NCBI GenBank assembly: GCA_037074615.1 | Contig: CM073554.1 | Coordinates: 18,984,501 to 19,048,500, forward strand | Direction: 5' to 3' | Length of the DNA: 64,000 bases | Origin: Leucaena leucocephala | Lineage: Eukaryota > Streptophyta > Magnoliopsida > Fabales > Fabaceae | Shown: positions 24,660 through 37,309 of the stretch, piece after piece | Layout: every line of letters begins with the position of its first letter | Position numbering within the stretch: the first letter of the stretch is position 1 | The notes under the pieces: model-generated | Seen by the model: the letters and a program-made list of their open reading frames with translations, nothing else | Database searches by the model: none | What the model was told of the DNA's origin: nothing | Translations under genes and position numbers: made by a program

Positions 24660-26440
24660 ATAGAAATTGAACTTATATTTTGAAGAAGTTGGATGATAGT
24701 GAGGCTCTTTACCTTTTTGGTTGGCATACATTTAAAAACTTTGGTCAAACCAACGACTTAGAATTAAAGCCAAATATTAATTTTATGTAAAAAATTAAGA
24801 CTTATGATGATATCTATATTATATAGAGATTAATTTAGTAAATAATTTGAATTATAATTACATAGGGAATCAATGTGTTAGAAAACAACAATGTAATAAT
24901 GTTCTAAATAACTCAATTGTTTGTGCAATTTACTAATTTTCTTGCATTTAAATCGTAATACATGTTTCCTCATCATTCCTTGCATTCCTTGAGTTGCTGA
25001 CCAGGGGTTATGTTGTTTTTGTTTTCTCCTCCTTTCCTATTTCATAGGGAACAATAGCGACCGAGGGATTGTCTTTAAGGATTCCAAGAAACAATTCAAC
25101 ATCCTTGAGTACCAAGGCATTTAAGAAGATGAAGAGGCTTCGTTTACTCAACTTTGATCATCTACAACTTTATGGAAACTATGGTTATCTATCCAAAAAA
25201 TGGAGATGGCTTTGTTAGCATAGATATCCATTAAAAACCTGGCCATCAGAGTTCAATCTTAAAAAGATAGTTGCAATTGACTTAAAGTGGAGTAATCTCA
25301 CAAGAAGTATATATGACTTGAAATCCTTGAGAAGTCTCAATCTTTTTGGCTGTTCCAAGATTGAAAAGTTGGATGGGGACATTGAGAAAATGGAATCCTT
25401 AACCATTTTGGTGGCAAGTCAAATTGCTATGTCACAAGTACCCATCTCACTAGTGAGATTGAAGAACATTAAATATGTTTCTTTATTTTGTTATGAAGGA
25501 TTGTCACGTGATTTATTACCATCTCTTATTTTGTCACGGATGCCCCTATTAAATCATTCAAAGTCATTGCTTCAAGCATTTGGGATCATGCCATCGTTAA
25601 TAAAGAGTCTTTCACATCCTTTGTTTGCCAAAAGTCGTGAAATATTCAAAGCAACAGCAAGAACATCTCGAGCTTCATGTAAAAAGGCTCCATCATTGAT
25701 TGATTTTCGTCAGCAAGTTTCAGGGAAAAGTCAGAAACATTCATGAATTCTATCACTATTCGTGTTGGAGAATTCAACAAAGTCATGGATATACTTTTAA
25801 AGAATATTCCATAGGTTCATTCTCTCTATCAACTACACCACCAACACAGTTTGTTTGGGTCTTGGAAGAATGGTTTTCCATACATGTCTAACTTAAATCT
25901 TCAATGTGCTAATATCATCTATATTTAAATGCCCATCTGTGTAAATACCTTTTTGTTATGTTTCTGATTTAGGGATGTAGTGAAAGAGGGTTTGGAGTTA
26001 ATTCTCTTCCTAGAGATAATTATCCCCATTGGCGGAATTTTAAAGGGGAAGAAGGATCTTCAATATTCTTTGAAGTTCCTCAAATGATTGGCAAAAAGGT
26101 GAAATGATTGATTCCAAGTATAATCCATTTGTCTCCTCAAGACCACATGACATGTATATCCTGTTGGTGTCTTGGTATCAAACCATACAAAGGGTACAAT
26201 TAAATTCTATCAGAAAGATGCAATAAGTGCTTCAAAGGATGCAGATAATTGGTAAGACATAATTCCTAATTTGGAGCCCGGGAACGGAGTGGAGGTTAAA
26301 GTCACTTTTGCATGTGAACTGAGAGTGAAAAATACACTTGTCTGTTTGGTATATGATGAAGATGTCAGAAAGAGAATCATGTTTTGAGTGTCTCTAACAA
26401 CATATTTCTATGTAGACTTAGATGTGGAAACAAGCTCAAC
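24660..26440 (+). pseudogene. TNL pseudogene F (plus-strand lineage)
   Basis: Heavily truncated TNL. A short NB-ARC scrap at 24683-24760 (KKLDDSEALYLFGWH) is followed by the first LRR exon at 25049-25300 (GLSLRIPRNNSTSLSTKAF) with an internal stop where other copies read LCW. Next comes an LRR stretch 25300-25745 (SLNLFGCSKIEKLDGDIEKM), joined without the usual intron, then C-JID pieces at 25972-26380 (SERGFGVNSLPRDNYP) with several stops. The TIR, the P-loop and most of the NB-ARC are missing. At about 26441 the sequence switches abruptly to a piece of the membrane-protein gene found intact at 50256-52675. Confidence 0.85.
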
Positions 26441-26670
26441 CAAAGTTATAGTGAACACCAAGCTATAGTTGAAGGCAAAACCCTGCCCATTATCGCCAAT
26501 AATCCAAATGTCCCAATCAGGAAGGCAGCAATTTGCATTTTCTTCGCAATGGTAGGCCTTTTCTTGTGTAACACGAGCAGTTGAAGAAATAGAGAAGACA
26601 TGTATAGAACAAGCCACCACAACATAAATCAGAGGCTGGTCATATTTTGGTTTAGATGAAACAGCACTAT
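26441..26670 (-). pseudogene. relic of the four-helix membrane-protein gene
   Basis: Reverse-strand match to 50311-50530 of the intact gene. The conserved core reads QPLIYVVVACSIHVFSISST against QLLIYVVVACSTLAFSVSST in the intact copy; downstream the frame is shifted. Only the middle of the transmembrane region is left. It abuts the end of TNL pseudogene F. Confidence 0.8.
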
Positions 26671-27166
26671 AGATCAAAGTTTATTTTGAAATGAAAGGCC
26701 AAAACAGTCAATTTGATTAATATTTAAAACAAAACTTTAGTACACATATTAACAGCTGAAGCCAAAAAGAGAAAAGAAAAACAAAAACCACTCATAATCC
26801 TATATAATTCAAACGAGCAAACAGAATCTCCCCTATATCACAACACAAACTAAAGAAACAAAACAAAAATAACGAAACCAGAGAGAGAGCAACCAGATCA
26901 CACTCATTAGCCTTTTCCACATCAGAGCTTATATCCTTTCAGCCATACTACTCCTGCTACCTGTAGCATAATTAGTTAAAATTTTCCCCAAGACATATCT
27001 GAGCAGTCAGCAACTTCCAATTCGTTCAACAGACAAATGTCCTTTCTCAGTTTTCACTACAAGTGCTTCAGCCATGAAAGCTGAATTAGCTTTCACTACA
27101 AATAGCTTACACAGAAAGTGTTGCAGCAAAACTTGGAAGTTTCCAAATTTCAAATCTCCATTGCCT
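26671..27166. other. spacer 3' of copy A
   Basis: Short AT-rich spacer. Its right part (about 27007-27166) continues the C-JID reading of copy B in another frame (DQDKGNGDLKFGN), showing that a one-base indel near the end of copy A shortened its C-terminus and left the old tail as 3' untranslated sequence. Confidence 0.55.
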
Positions 27167-30100
27167 TTATCTTGGTCTGATAGATTGATGTGACTCTTCC
27201 TCCCCCTCCTCACATTTGTGTTTGGTGAAGGCTTCAGGTGGTGAAGGCTCCATCTGTTCATCAAATGACTCATTATATATCAAGTACACAACTGTTTTCT
27301 TCACAACAAGTCCATTCCCAAAAACTGCTATCATCACCTCCACTTGGTCATCAGGTTCTATATTTGATATTATTTCCTTCCTCTCTGCTTCTTCCAAGGA
27401 ATTTAGTTTGTCTTCCGTGTAAAGCAAAGTGGTTCTCTTTGTATAATTTATAATCATTAAGCTAATTATACAAGATTCACATGCCTCGTTCCCCAAATCA
27501 CCTGAGGCACAATATACACAACAAATAGCCATACCTTTTAAATGATCATGACCATTAACTGGAGGCACTTTAAATTTTACAGAAGCTTCTTCACCCTTGA
27601 ATGTTTGCCAATAAGGGTAATTGTCATTAGGGAGAACACAATCATCACTATACTTTGCAAGATTCAATCCCTACACAATAACAGAAACACGGTCTCTAAT
27701 TTAACTAAATAGCACATACAAATCTTTTTCAGAAAAAAAGAATCCATTTAGAGAGAGAGAGAGAACCTGTGAAATCCTCTTTGAAAGTGTATGAAAGACT
27801 TGGGTATTCTTTCCAATGTGAATTAAAAGATGTCCAAAATTTTCAAGCCTCGGGATGTCCAAACAATTTGTGGCACACAAGGAATCAAGAATCTCTGATC
27901 CATCTTCCAACAAAAGGCTTTGTTGCTTGGGTTCACTACTAGGTATTGTTAATGGACCATGGATACTGTTTAGCGAATCGCACAAAATTGATGATGACAT
28001 GCCCTCATGTGTCAGAATAAGAGGTAGTGGATTCTTTGTTGGGGACATCCAAGACCGATAGAGAGAAGGAATCACATGATGTGAAAATCCTTCATGACCA
28101 CAAATAGATAGATATAAAATGCTTTTCAATCTCACTAAAGAAAAGGGCACTTGTGTTATTGTTGGAGCAATTAGAGTCGTCAAAGATTCCATTTGCTCAA
28201 TGTCCTCCTCCAGCTTTTCAATATTCTTACAACCAGAAAGAATGAGAGTTTTTAAGCATTTTAATTTATAAATGCTTCTTGGCAGACTAAAAAGGCCAAT
28301 ACAATCCTCCAAATCTAGTAGAACAAGTTTGTGAAGAAGCCCAATAGAATGATGTATCATGGACAAACTTGGACAATCTTTGAGGAATAACTTCTCAAGA
28401 TTTGGTAGTTTTGAAAAATCAGGAGTTTGCACCAAGTAATGAGAATGGCTGAGATTGAGGATTTTCAGCCTCTCCAATACCTACGACGAAGATATTTAAT
28501 TTCAAAGCAGAATTAGATGAGCATCTGAACCGAAAACTCTTAAGTGAAAACATTGTTTTCAATCAATTGAAAATTAACTCCTGAAGAGAAAAGGCAACAC
28601 ATAATAAAATATAAAGCGAATGTAAATTAAACAACATCTAGCAGCTATATTATTCAATAGGAGCAAGTGAAGATTCAATCAGAAGCTACGACAAAAAATG
28701 TAGAATAAAGATCTAACAAGAAGGCGCAAAATTCTGACAAAAAAAAGGCTGTAAAATATAAAATCCTATGAAGAATAGAGTAATATTTACACATCTCAAG
28801 TCCCTCTTTTATTCCATATCCATAAACTTTGAAGCTAATACCAATAAATTAACTAAGCTTTTTGAGACATATACTGGCAGAAATAAAAAAATTACGATAA
28901 TACTCTATCATAGAAACTATTTACCATAATGCTACAGATTTGAAGTATTTTGGTAGTTTTTCAGACAAACTAGGCTCTGTAATATAGCAGTTTGGCTTCT
29001 TTTGTTTTTACAAAAAAAACAGTTTCACTTTTGTTTTGGTGGTTATGGCTCAAAAAGCCAACAGTATTCATTTACATACCAGGGGTTCCTTCCACACTTG
29101 TGTGAGGCTGCTGTATTGTAAGTCAATAGCAACTAATTCCTCTTGATAAAAGTTGTTAGGAATGTATTTTACGGGAAAATTGTGCCAACAAAGCCATCTG
29201 AGATCTTCACTCATGTATTTGTAGTCTCCTCTAAGTTGTACATTGTCAAGACGAAGTAATCTGAGTCTCTTCATCATCTTAAATGCTTCTGTCTGAACAT
29301 GCATTCTTTCACTGTCTGCCAACTTCAAAGACAATCCTTCAATAGCCTCTGTTCCCTGCAAAAATAAAAGCATATTGAAATCGAAGTGTGCACTTGTGTT
29401 ATTTGTTTGCCAAAAAGCAAAATAGAAACATATATGTCATGATTACCCTTATAGAGCATGTGACTACAAAAATAAGTTTTAAAATGCATTCAATAAGAGA
29501 CGAAACCAACTGGTTTATATGACCAAATTATAAAAGTTCCTACCATGTGTTTAAGTAATACAGCAAGTGCATCTTCATGAAACCATAACCTACTTCTCTT
29601 CCCAAGCTCTTTTTGGGATTGTTTACGAACTATTTCTCTTCCCATGTCCCGCAGCAAATCATGCATACTAAGCTTGTTCTTCTCATCAATGATTACAAGG
29701 CTTCGCTCCACAAGGGTTTTGATTCCAATGTCAGCAAAAAATCCACAGCCATTTAATATCTGTGACACATCATTTCTGTCCATCCCAATAAAGTAGCAAG
29801 ATATATCGAGGAATATTTCTTTCTCCAAATCATCTAAACCGTCAAAGCTTATTTTTAGCTTCTTTTGTATCTTGTCATTGGGAATTTTTTTAAGTTTTTC
29901 CGATGCACTCTCCCATTCCTCCACTTCTCTACCAAATAAATAGGAGCCAAGAACTTCAAGAGCTAACGGAAGTCCCCCCGAGTATGCGGCTATATCTCTT
30001 GAAAGTTCAATGAAATCTTCTTTAGGACTTTCTTGTTTAAATGCGTGCCAACTAAAAAGCTTAATAGATTCCCCTTCATCCAAATTCTTCATCAGATAAA

Positions 30101-33100
30101 CAGCACAATCCATTTCATGGAGGAGACGTTGATTTCTAGTTGTGATGACTATTCTACTTCCTGGTTTAAACCAGTCGCGACTTCCAACTAAAGCATTCAA
30201 TTGGACCGATTCATCCACATCATCAAGCACAACTAGTGCCTTTTTATGGCGAAGTCTATCATTTAATGTGATTATTCCTGATTCAATGCTATTTATTTTC
30301 ATTTTTGTTGTCTTACATATTTCAAAAAGAAGTTGGTTCTGCAAGTTCACTTGTTCCTTTTCTTGATCCCAAACTTCTCTAATCTTTGAAAGGAAGCTTC
30401 TACTCTCAAACATGCGACCAATTTCATTATAAATGGCTTTAGCAATAGTTGTTTTGCCAATGCCCCCCATTCCCCATATCCCTACCATGACAACATTTTC
30501 AGATTGATGGTTTTGGAGCATTGTGATCACTTCTTGCACGCGATTATCCACTCCTACTGGGTGGTCAGCCACAAACAAGTCTTTCTTGTCCAATATATTA
30601 CAAACACTCTCAACAACAGCTTTTACATCTTCACTCTCATCCCTGCAAATCATATAAGTATGATAGGAAATGAGCATTGGACAAATAAACACCTAGGGTT
30701 ACGTACAAATAAAGAGTAAAACATTACTTGGAACTAAGCATAACAATCCCTGCAATGCCCGCAGCCTCATCAAGGGCTGTCCTCCAGTTGGAAACTTGAG
30801 CTTCTGGTGGTGAAATACTTTTTTTAAGATCTTTAAATGCTTGTCCAAAACTAGAAGTTTGATGACGAATTTCTGATGGATCCACGTCATAAAACACAGG
30901 TAGAACCCCCTGATGATTTGATTTATGAAGCTCCATAATTATTGACAATTCCTCCAAACACCATTTAGATGCAGCATATTCCCTAGAGAAGATGATGATT
31001 GCGATTTTTGAACTTCCAATTGCTTGCAATAGTTCCGTTTTGATATGATTTCCTCTAGGAAGGTCAACATCATCTTTGAAAACAGTAATGCCAGCATTAC
31101 ATAGAGCAGAATAGAGATGTGAAGTAAAAGTTGATCGAGTGTCTTCACCTCTAAAACTCAAGAACACCTCGTACCTATGGCCTGAATGTTATATTTCGAA
31201 AATACATAACACAAATAAATTAAATTCCTATTTAAATTAATATAATGAAAATATTATTATGATATGAACATGCTTATAATTTAATATTATAAAATGTCAG
31301 AAATATTATGGATAATAATATTAATAATCAAATTGCTTCATGCATGTTTGATAATATGTGAAGCACAAATGCATCCTCACAAAACTATAACCTACCTCGA
31401 TTAGGAAGCTCATTTTGTGAACTTTCACGTAGTATTTGTCTTCCCAAGTCCTGCAACAGATTATGCATTCTAAGTTTGTTGTTATTGTCAATGGTTACGA
31501 GGCTTCGATCCACTAGGACTCCTATCCCAATGCTAGCATTACACCCGTGGGCATCCAACTTTTGGATCACACCATGCATGTCCTCCCCAATATAAAATAA
31601 AACTATATTTATAAATATTTCTTTTTGGTTACCATCTAAAGAGTCAAAGCTAAACTTTAGTCTGTTGTATATATGAGGACGGAGAGCTGCGCTTAGGTTC
31701 ATCAATGCCGACTCCCATCCTATCAGTGACTTCCTAGCCAAAAAAGAGCCAAGGACTTCAAGAGCTAGTGGGAGTCCCTCAATATAAGCAACCATTCTTT
31801 TGGAAAGCTCGATGAATTCTCCTTCGGGACTTGCTTCTTTAAATGCTGTTCTACTGATAAGTTCAAGAGACTCATGATCGCTCAAAAGTTTCACGCTATA
31901 TACATCATCCACTTTAAAGGCCTTAAGTAGATGTAAATCTCTAGTTGTAATGATTATTATACTCCCTTTACCAAACAATCCACGGTTGGCACGTAAAACA
32001 TTTATTTGCTCCAAGTGATTCACATCATCAACCACAAGAAGTACCTTCTTATGGCTAGCTCCTTCCTCTGACTCGAGGCGTTGTTCTGCGTCAATCTCAT
32101 CTACTATTAAACCTGTTCCTTCTTTTAATATTGAAAGAAGTTCTCGTTGTAAATAAAACCTGCCCTTACTCTCCCAAGATTGCCTGACATCTGATAGAAA
32201 ACATGCACTCGGGAATTCGTACTGAATGTGCTCAAGAAGGGCTTTGGCAAGAGTTGTTTTGCCAATACCCGCCATTCCCCAAATCCCTATGGAGACTACA
32301 TCTTTTGATTGATGCTTTTGAAGCATTCTAATCACTTCTTGCACTTGTGAACTCACTCCAACTAGGCCATCTGTGTTAAAGGGGCCTTTCCCGTCCAATA
32401 TTTGACGAACACGCTCGACAATATTTGGAATATGCTTACCTTGATTCCTGTGAATTATAAAGAAAGAATAGCCGAAAAGGGAGCATTGATTAATAATTAA
32501 GAATGACTACAAATAAAACGCAATAATGGTATCAAGAGCGGCACATATATTTCCATCCAGAAATTAATTTTATCTGCTTGAAACCATATATAGAATTAAA
32601 ATAATATAAGTCAATTCACAAAACCATAGACCCATGTTAATCGTGTTATATGATTATAGCCTAGAAAGCATGCTTTATATAACAGTTCCTAGTGAGGGAA
32701 CAGTCCAACCAGCACATTAATTTTATGAATCAACATCACACTTATCTTTCAAAAACTAATCGTTATAGATTGCAACAAGAAATTGTACCCTCTCACACAC
32801 ACAAAATATTAGTAAAATTGAAAATAAATAAAACGCGAAACAAAAGGAAAAATAAATTACTTGAAGTCGAAATTAGGCACAAAAAACCCATAATTGCGTC
32901 CAGCTTCACTGAGAGCTGTCCTCCACCTTGACACTTCGTTTTCAGTGGGCGAAATTGTTTGCATAAGACGTTGAAACGCTTTTCCAAGAGTAGATTCTAC
33001 ATTCCGAACTTCAGACGGATCCACACCATAGAATATGGGAATAACTACATGATCATGTGCTCTGTGAAACTCCAAGATTTTTGTAAGTTCCTCGAGACAC

Positions 33101-34827
33101 ATTCTGGATCCAGCATAGTGTTCAGAGAAAATGATGATTGAAATTTTAGAACCTTCAATATTAATGCTTCGTAATATTTCAATTGAGATATCATCCTTGA
33201 GAACGGAAATTCCAACTTCCCGTAGAAATGAATATAGACAGCTAGAAAAAGATTCTGAAGTGTCTTCGCTTCTACTAAAACTCATCAACACTTCATATTT
33301 ATTGCCTACACTTTACACAAACACAAAGGATCTGTACAGGTTAATATTTATTGTGAATGACCATCAAAAATGTAAATATATTGAATAACCAAAAGACAAT
33401 TGAGAAAATCTCACAAAAATAACCCTTGAATTTCAAAATCCCAAATCAATTTTGCCTTTAATAGCTATTGATTACATTTTATAAGCAAATAACGATATAT
33501 TTTTTTAGAAATTCCTGATTTGGGATTTTGATATTTAAGTGGTTTTTGTGTGGGATTTTTCTAACATAATTCATTCGAACTCATACCCTAAAAAATAATA
33601 CATGTTATTTTTTTCTTTTTCTTATTATCTCATAATATTTTGTCTCTAAGTGCCTAATCAAAATTTTTTTTTTGCTTTTCTAGGCAAATTGTCTGGTTGT
33701 TTTGCCTGAAAAGAAGAATCCCTTATATGTCTCAGTGGCCCGAGGGAGCAGTTTTTTTTAAATAATATATATATATTGGTAGCTTTACTTTTTAATATTT
33801 TGTAAGTTTGAAAAGTAATTTTGTAATATAAAAAAAATCATAAGATAATAAATTGTTTATAATTATTTAACATTTTAAAATTTTCAAAAGCTTTTCAATT
33901 TAATAACAAAATCTAGAACTAAACGTGTTGAGAAGATGATGATTGAAATTCTAGAACCGTCAATAATGCTTCATTTCTAGTTTTATACCAACAAATTGTT
34001 GATTCAAATGTTAATAGATTAGTAGTCTCATCTCATAAAGAGGAATACATCAGTTTAAATATCAAGAAACTTGTTAGGAAAGGCCAAAACCCTTTAATGC
34101 CCTCCAAGTCTTTATAAAGATGAATCTCAAACCCAAAATGATTTGAAAATACCCTTTGTAATTCCCTATAAAAATCTAATTTTGCGGTTGGAGGCAGTAG
34201 GCAGCTTGATTTTGGCTTGGGGGACTTTTAATACTATTAATTATATCTGAAGGCAATAAATTCTAGAAATTTCAAATAAAGATGAAGCTTCTTGGTAGGA
34301 ATTAATTTCTACTTGTGTCGATCAAAATGTCTCCCTTTAATTTATTTTTAATTAACATCTTTTATTTTCTGAGTAATGGGATATAAAATATCTTCCCACG
34401 GAAGGTGAAAGGATTTATTGCTGACTAGAATAAAAAGGAAAATTAATTTACAGTTTCCTATAATTTTACTTAATTAAATTTTTAAAGTTTTTTATAAATC
34501 CTTCTAATTTCATTTGATTTTAATCATGTTTCTATAGTTTCATTCAATTTTTAATCTAGAGTTCTTTACTTTCAATTAATTATTTATAACCTTAAATTAT
34601 AAATGATATAATTAAAAATAAGGTAAAACTATCAAAAAAAACTAATAAGAAATAAGAAAAACTGACTGATTTTGGTAAAAATTATAATGATCTGATTAAA
34701 AAGAAAAACTACATTACTTATTAAAAATTAAGGGAAAGACCTGGAAATTATTTTTTTTTCAAATAAAAAAAAAGTGAAAAGATTAATGGGTACCTTGCTG
34801 GCTCAGACGCTTATCCACCAGATCCAT
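27167..34827 (-). CDS. intact TIR-NBS-TIR-NBS-LRR (TNTNL) resistance gene, copy A
   Basis: Predicted NLR immune receptor, probably cytosolic or nuclear, that would detect a pathogen effector. Exons: 34794-34827, 32861-33305, 31396-32447, 30728-31181, 29544-30642, 29080-29355, 27767-28480, 27167-27670. They sum to 4,578 bases, all in phase, giving 1,525 residues: TIR1 about 12-160, NB-ARC 1 160-510, TIR2 511-662, NB-ARC 2 662-1028, LRR 1028-1358, C-JID 1358-1525. NB1: GMAGIGKTT, VVDDVNH, GLPLAL, MHNLLQ. NB2: GMGGIGKTT, VVLDDVDE, ITTRNQRLL, GLPLAL, MHDLLRDMG. TIR2: FLSFRGEDTR, SHLY, LPRGN, CLEEL. TIR1 keeps CLEEL but lacks the other TIR motifs. The LRR is short, about five or six recognisable repeats. 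The start is the first ATG in the exon-1 frame. An alternative is two separate genes, but exon 3 splices in phase to TIR2. Confidence 0.88.
33306..34793 (-). other. intron 1 of copy A
   Basis: AT-rich intron between the 11-codon first exon and TIR1. A short piece at about 33925-33970 resembles TIR1 coding sequence (gagaagatgatgattgaaattctagaacc), a small internal duplicate out of context. The rest has no coding signal and aligns in part with intron 1 of copy C. Confidence 0.5.
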
Positions 34828-35323
34828 GGAATGTTCTTCATAAGATATTGGAGTGTTGGAACTATCAATCGCTTCTTTCTGAAGAAGAAGAAGAAGAATC
34901 CCTTAAAACTGCAGCAACTAGCATGTATGTTCATCAATTATAAAACCAAGAAAAAATTTACATGTGAATTGCCGGATTGGTGAGAGAGAGATTTATTAGG
35001 CTTTTGCGACTTCTGCAGGAGAGTGGAATGAAGCAAAGGGTTATCGAATGATTAACATGCACTTAAGATACCAAACTAAAATTGAAGTTAAACTGGGCTT
35101 ACTTACTGAATCATGAGTCTTATGACAGAGCCAACGAGAGCAACAACCCATCTGGGAGCGTTCGCTGAGGTCGTCTCTTCTGCCGCAGACGCGTCCGCTC
35201 TTCGGAAGTCTTCCTAAAAAAAAAACGGGTGAGTTAAATATTACGAAAATATTTTGGCCATAAAAATATTATTATGAAAATCAATTCCTAATTGTTAGCA
35301 CCTGTTATCTGAGAAATTCTTGC
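34828..35323 (-). promoter_or_regulatory. upstream leader of copy A
   Basis: Putative 5' untranslated and promoter region, homologous to the segments beside the first exons of copies B and C: a CTTCTTCTT-rich stretch directly upstream of the ATG, a GAGAGAG tract at about 34980, and shared sequence to about 35210. The transcription start is not determinable by eye. Confidence 0.4.
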
Positions 35324-35730
35324 ATGCACATGGAGCGCCACCTCACAACAACTTCAGCCAATAAAAAATCAACACCTAGTTTAATTTTCATCCTACCTGT
35401 CACCGTGACTCTTCAACTTTTCTCCCTTCTTTACTCCGTCGCTTGCGTTTTCGCCGGCGCCGCCTCTTACTTCATCCGCGTCAACTACGGTAGACAACCT
35501 CCCACCTCCACCTAGCGTCACCGCCTTCTTCAAAATCCCAAATCAACATCCACTGCGTCAAAATATTCGACGCCAACCCCAACATACTTCGCGCCTTCAC
35601 CAACATTGGCATTGGTGTCACCGTCACGGTCGGCAACACGACATCCCTTTTCTCTCCAAGCTCCCTGCCGCTCTCAGTCCTGACTTCCTTGTTATTTGGT
35701 TTTTGTGCTAAACTTTGAGGGAAAATGATA
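35324..35730 (+). pseudogene. fragment of a GH17 glucan endo-1,3-beta-glucosidase gene
   Basis: The ORF from 35324 has a signal-peptide-like hydrophobic stretch (LQLFSLLYSVACVFAG) followed by RVNYG, the conserved start of mature plant GH17 beta-1,3-glucanases. Downstream the match continues in shifted frames: DNLPPPPSV near 35490, then VKIFDANPNILRAFTN and GVTVTVGN at about 35557-35640, which correspond to the known family order. Frameshifts and a stop break it, and it ends after roughly the first quarter of the family length. It lies in the upstream flank of copy A. The family call rests on motif order, not on an alignment search. Confidence 0.75.
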
Positions 35731-35902
35731 TTTAAGTACTTGAATGGTAAAAAATTTTTAAAAAATAGTATAATTAATATTAAATTTTATGGAATCTCAT
35801 ATGAATTTTTTTTAATTATAAAAAGAGATAAATATTTTTAAGATATAAATATTGCGATAATGAGATACGGATATTTGATAGTGGGATTTATTTCTCCATT
35901 GG

Positions 35903-36180
35903 GGAAATAATAACCCCAACACTTTTAACTAACAACCCCATCAACTACAACTAACAACCCATCAGCTGTATTTATAATATTTCTACCTAAAATAACAACC
36001 CCAGCCCCTGCAACTAACAGCACTATCAGCTGTATTAAAAACCCCAGTCTCTACACTAACAACTCCATCAGTTGTAACTTATAACATAGCACCTACAATA
36101 ACAACTACAGCGCTTAAAATAACAATCCTAGCACCTGTAACTAACAACCTCATCAGCTGTACTAATAACCCCAGCCACGA
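35903..36180. repeat. degenerate minisatellite (about 60-bp unit)
   Basis: Four or so imperfect repeats built from aactaacaaccccatcagctgta followed by aataacaaccccagc-type segments. It is CA-rich and contrasts sharply with the AT-rich flanks. It shows no coding frame across copies. Confidence 0.65.
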
Positions 36181-37309
36181 TAATGAGTAAATCCACCTGC
36201 AACACACTGTACTATTCTCTTATTTCATAGCAAAACGTGTCAACACTGTACTGTTGAAACGTGAAACTATCTGATAGTGACACAGCTGTTACAGAGGAAG
36301 AGGGGAAGAGAGATCATGTATGAGTATGAGTGGGGTCTACGGAGGAAAGAGAGTGGCGGGTATAGAGGGCCACGGGTGGAAATACTGTACGGTTGAATTA
36401 AAATATAACATCCCATCTCATTTTAAAAATAAAATAAATTGTAATTTTTTTAGAAGAGTCATGTATGTATTTTTTTTCTAATTTTTGATTGGTTCGACTT
36501 GTTGCCACCTTTCATTCTAGGAGCATGCAATAATTTGTTATATGCCATTCGCTGGAGTTATACATATAGCACCCACTAGAATAAAATAATTCTTTAATCA
36601 TTAATATATAATATAATTAAAAAATTAATATTAATTATAAATATAAAATTTATTTTTATATTTATTAATTTTTAAAATTATCTTTATTAATATTCTTTAA
36701 ATAATAATCAAATAAGATAAAATGAAGAGAATTAAAAAAAAATAATTAGAGTATTTTAAAAAATATATATTATATTAATTAAATTAATTATTTTTTTTAA
36801 ATAATTAAATTAATTAAATATATTTTATATTAATAATTGATAGAGTACGTTAACTTTAACTGCTTAAATATAAAATTTTAAATTTAAATATTTTTTTATA
36901 GAGTTATCCCTAATTAAGTATAATAAAGTTTGAATTTAATCCAATTAAGTAGCTATATAAAAGAAAAAAAGTATATTGTTTTTTTGATAAAAAAAAGTAT
37001 ATTGCTGATAAATGTTATCTACGAATTAAGGCAATGCTTGGATCAGAAAAACATGAAATCACATGCTCCAAGAATTCAAATATTTACAAGGCCAAGAGGA
37101 AAAGGAAATGTTGAAGTTGAAATATCACTAATGAATTCAGAGTAATTATTAAATACAGGTCCAATTAACCGTTGTGTAGAGTCCAAAAAAGTAGTTATTT
37201 GTACTTTTTTGTAATTAATATTCAGAAAATTTATGAGACACGTTCAAAAACCCTTACCATTAATGACTATAATTTGGATTTGGAAAGAGAAACTATATCA
37301 TATTTTATT

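Noticed and set aside
32692..33388. plus-strand ORFs opposite TIR1 of copy A
   Set aside because: Antisense shadows of the TIR1 exon; the minus frame has the TIR motifs.
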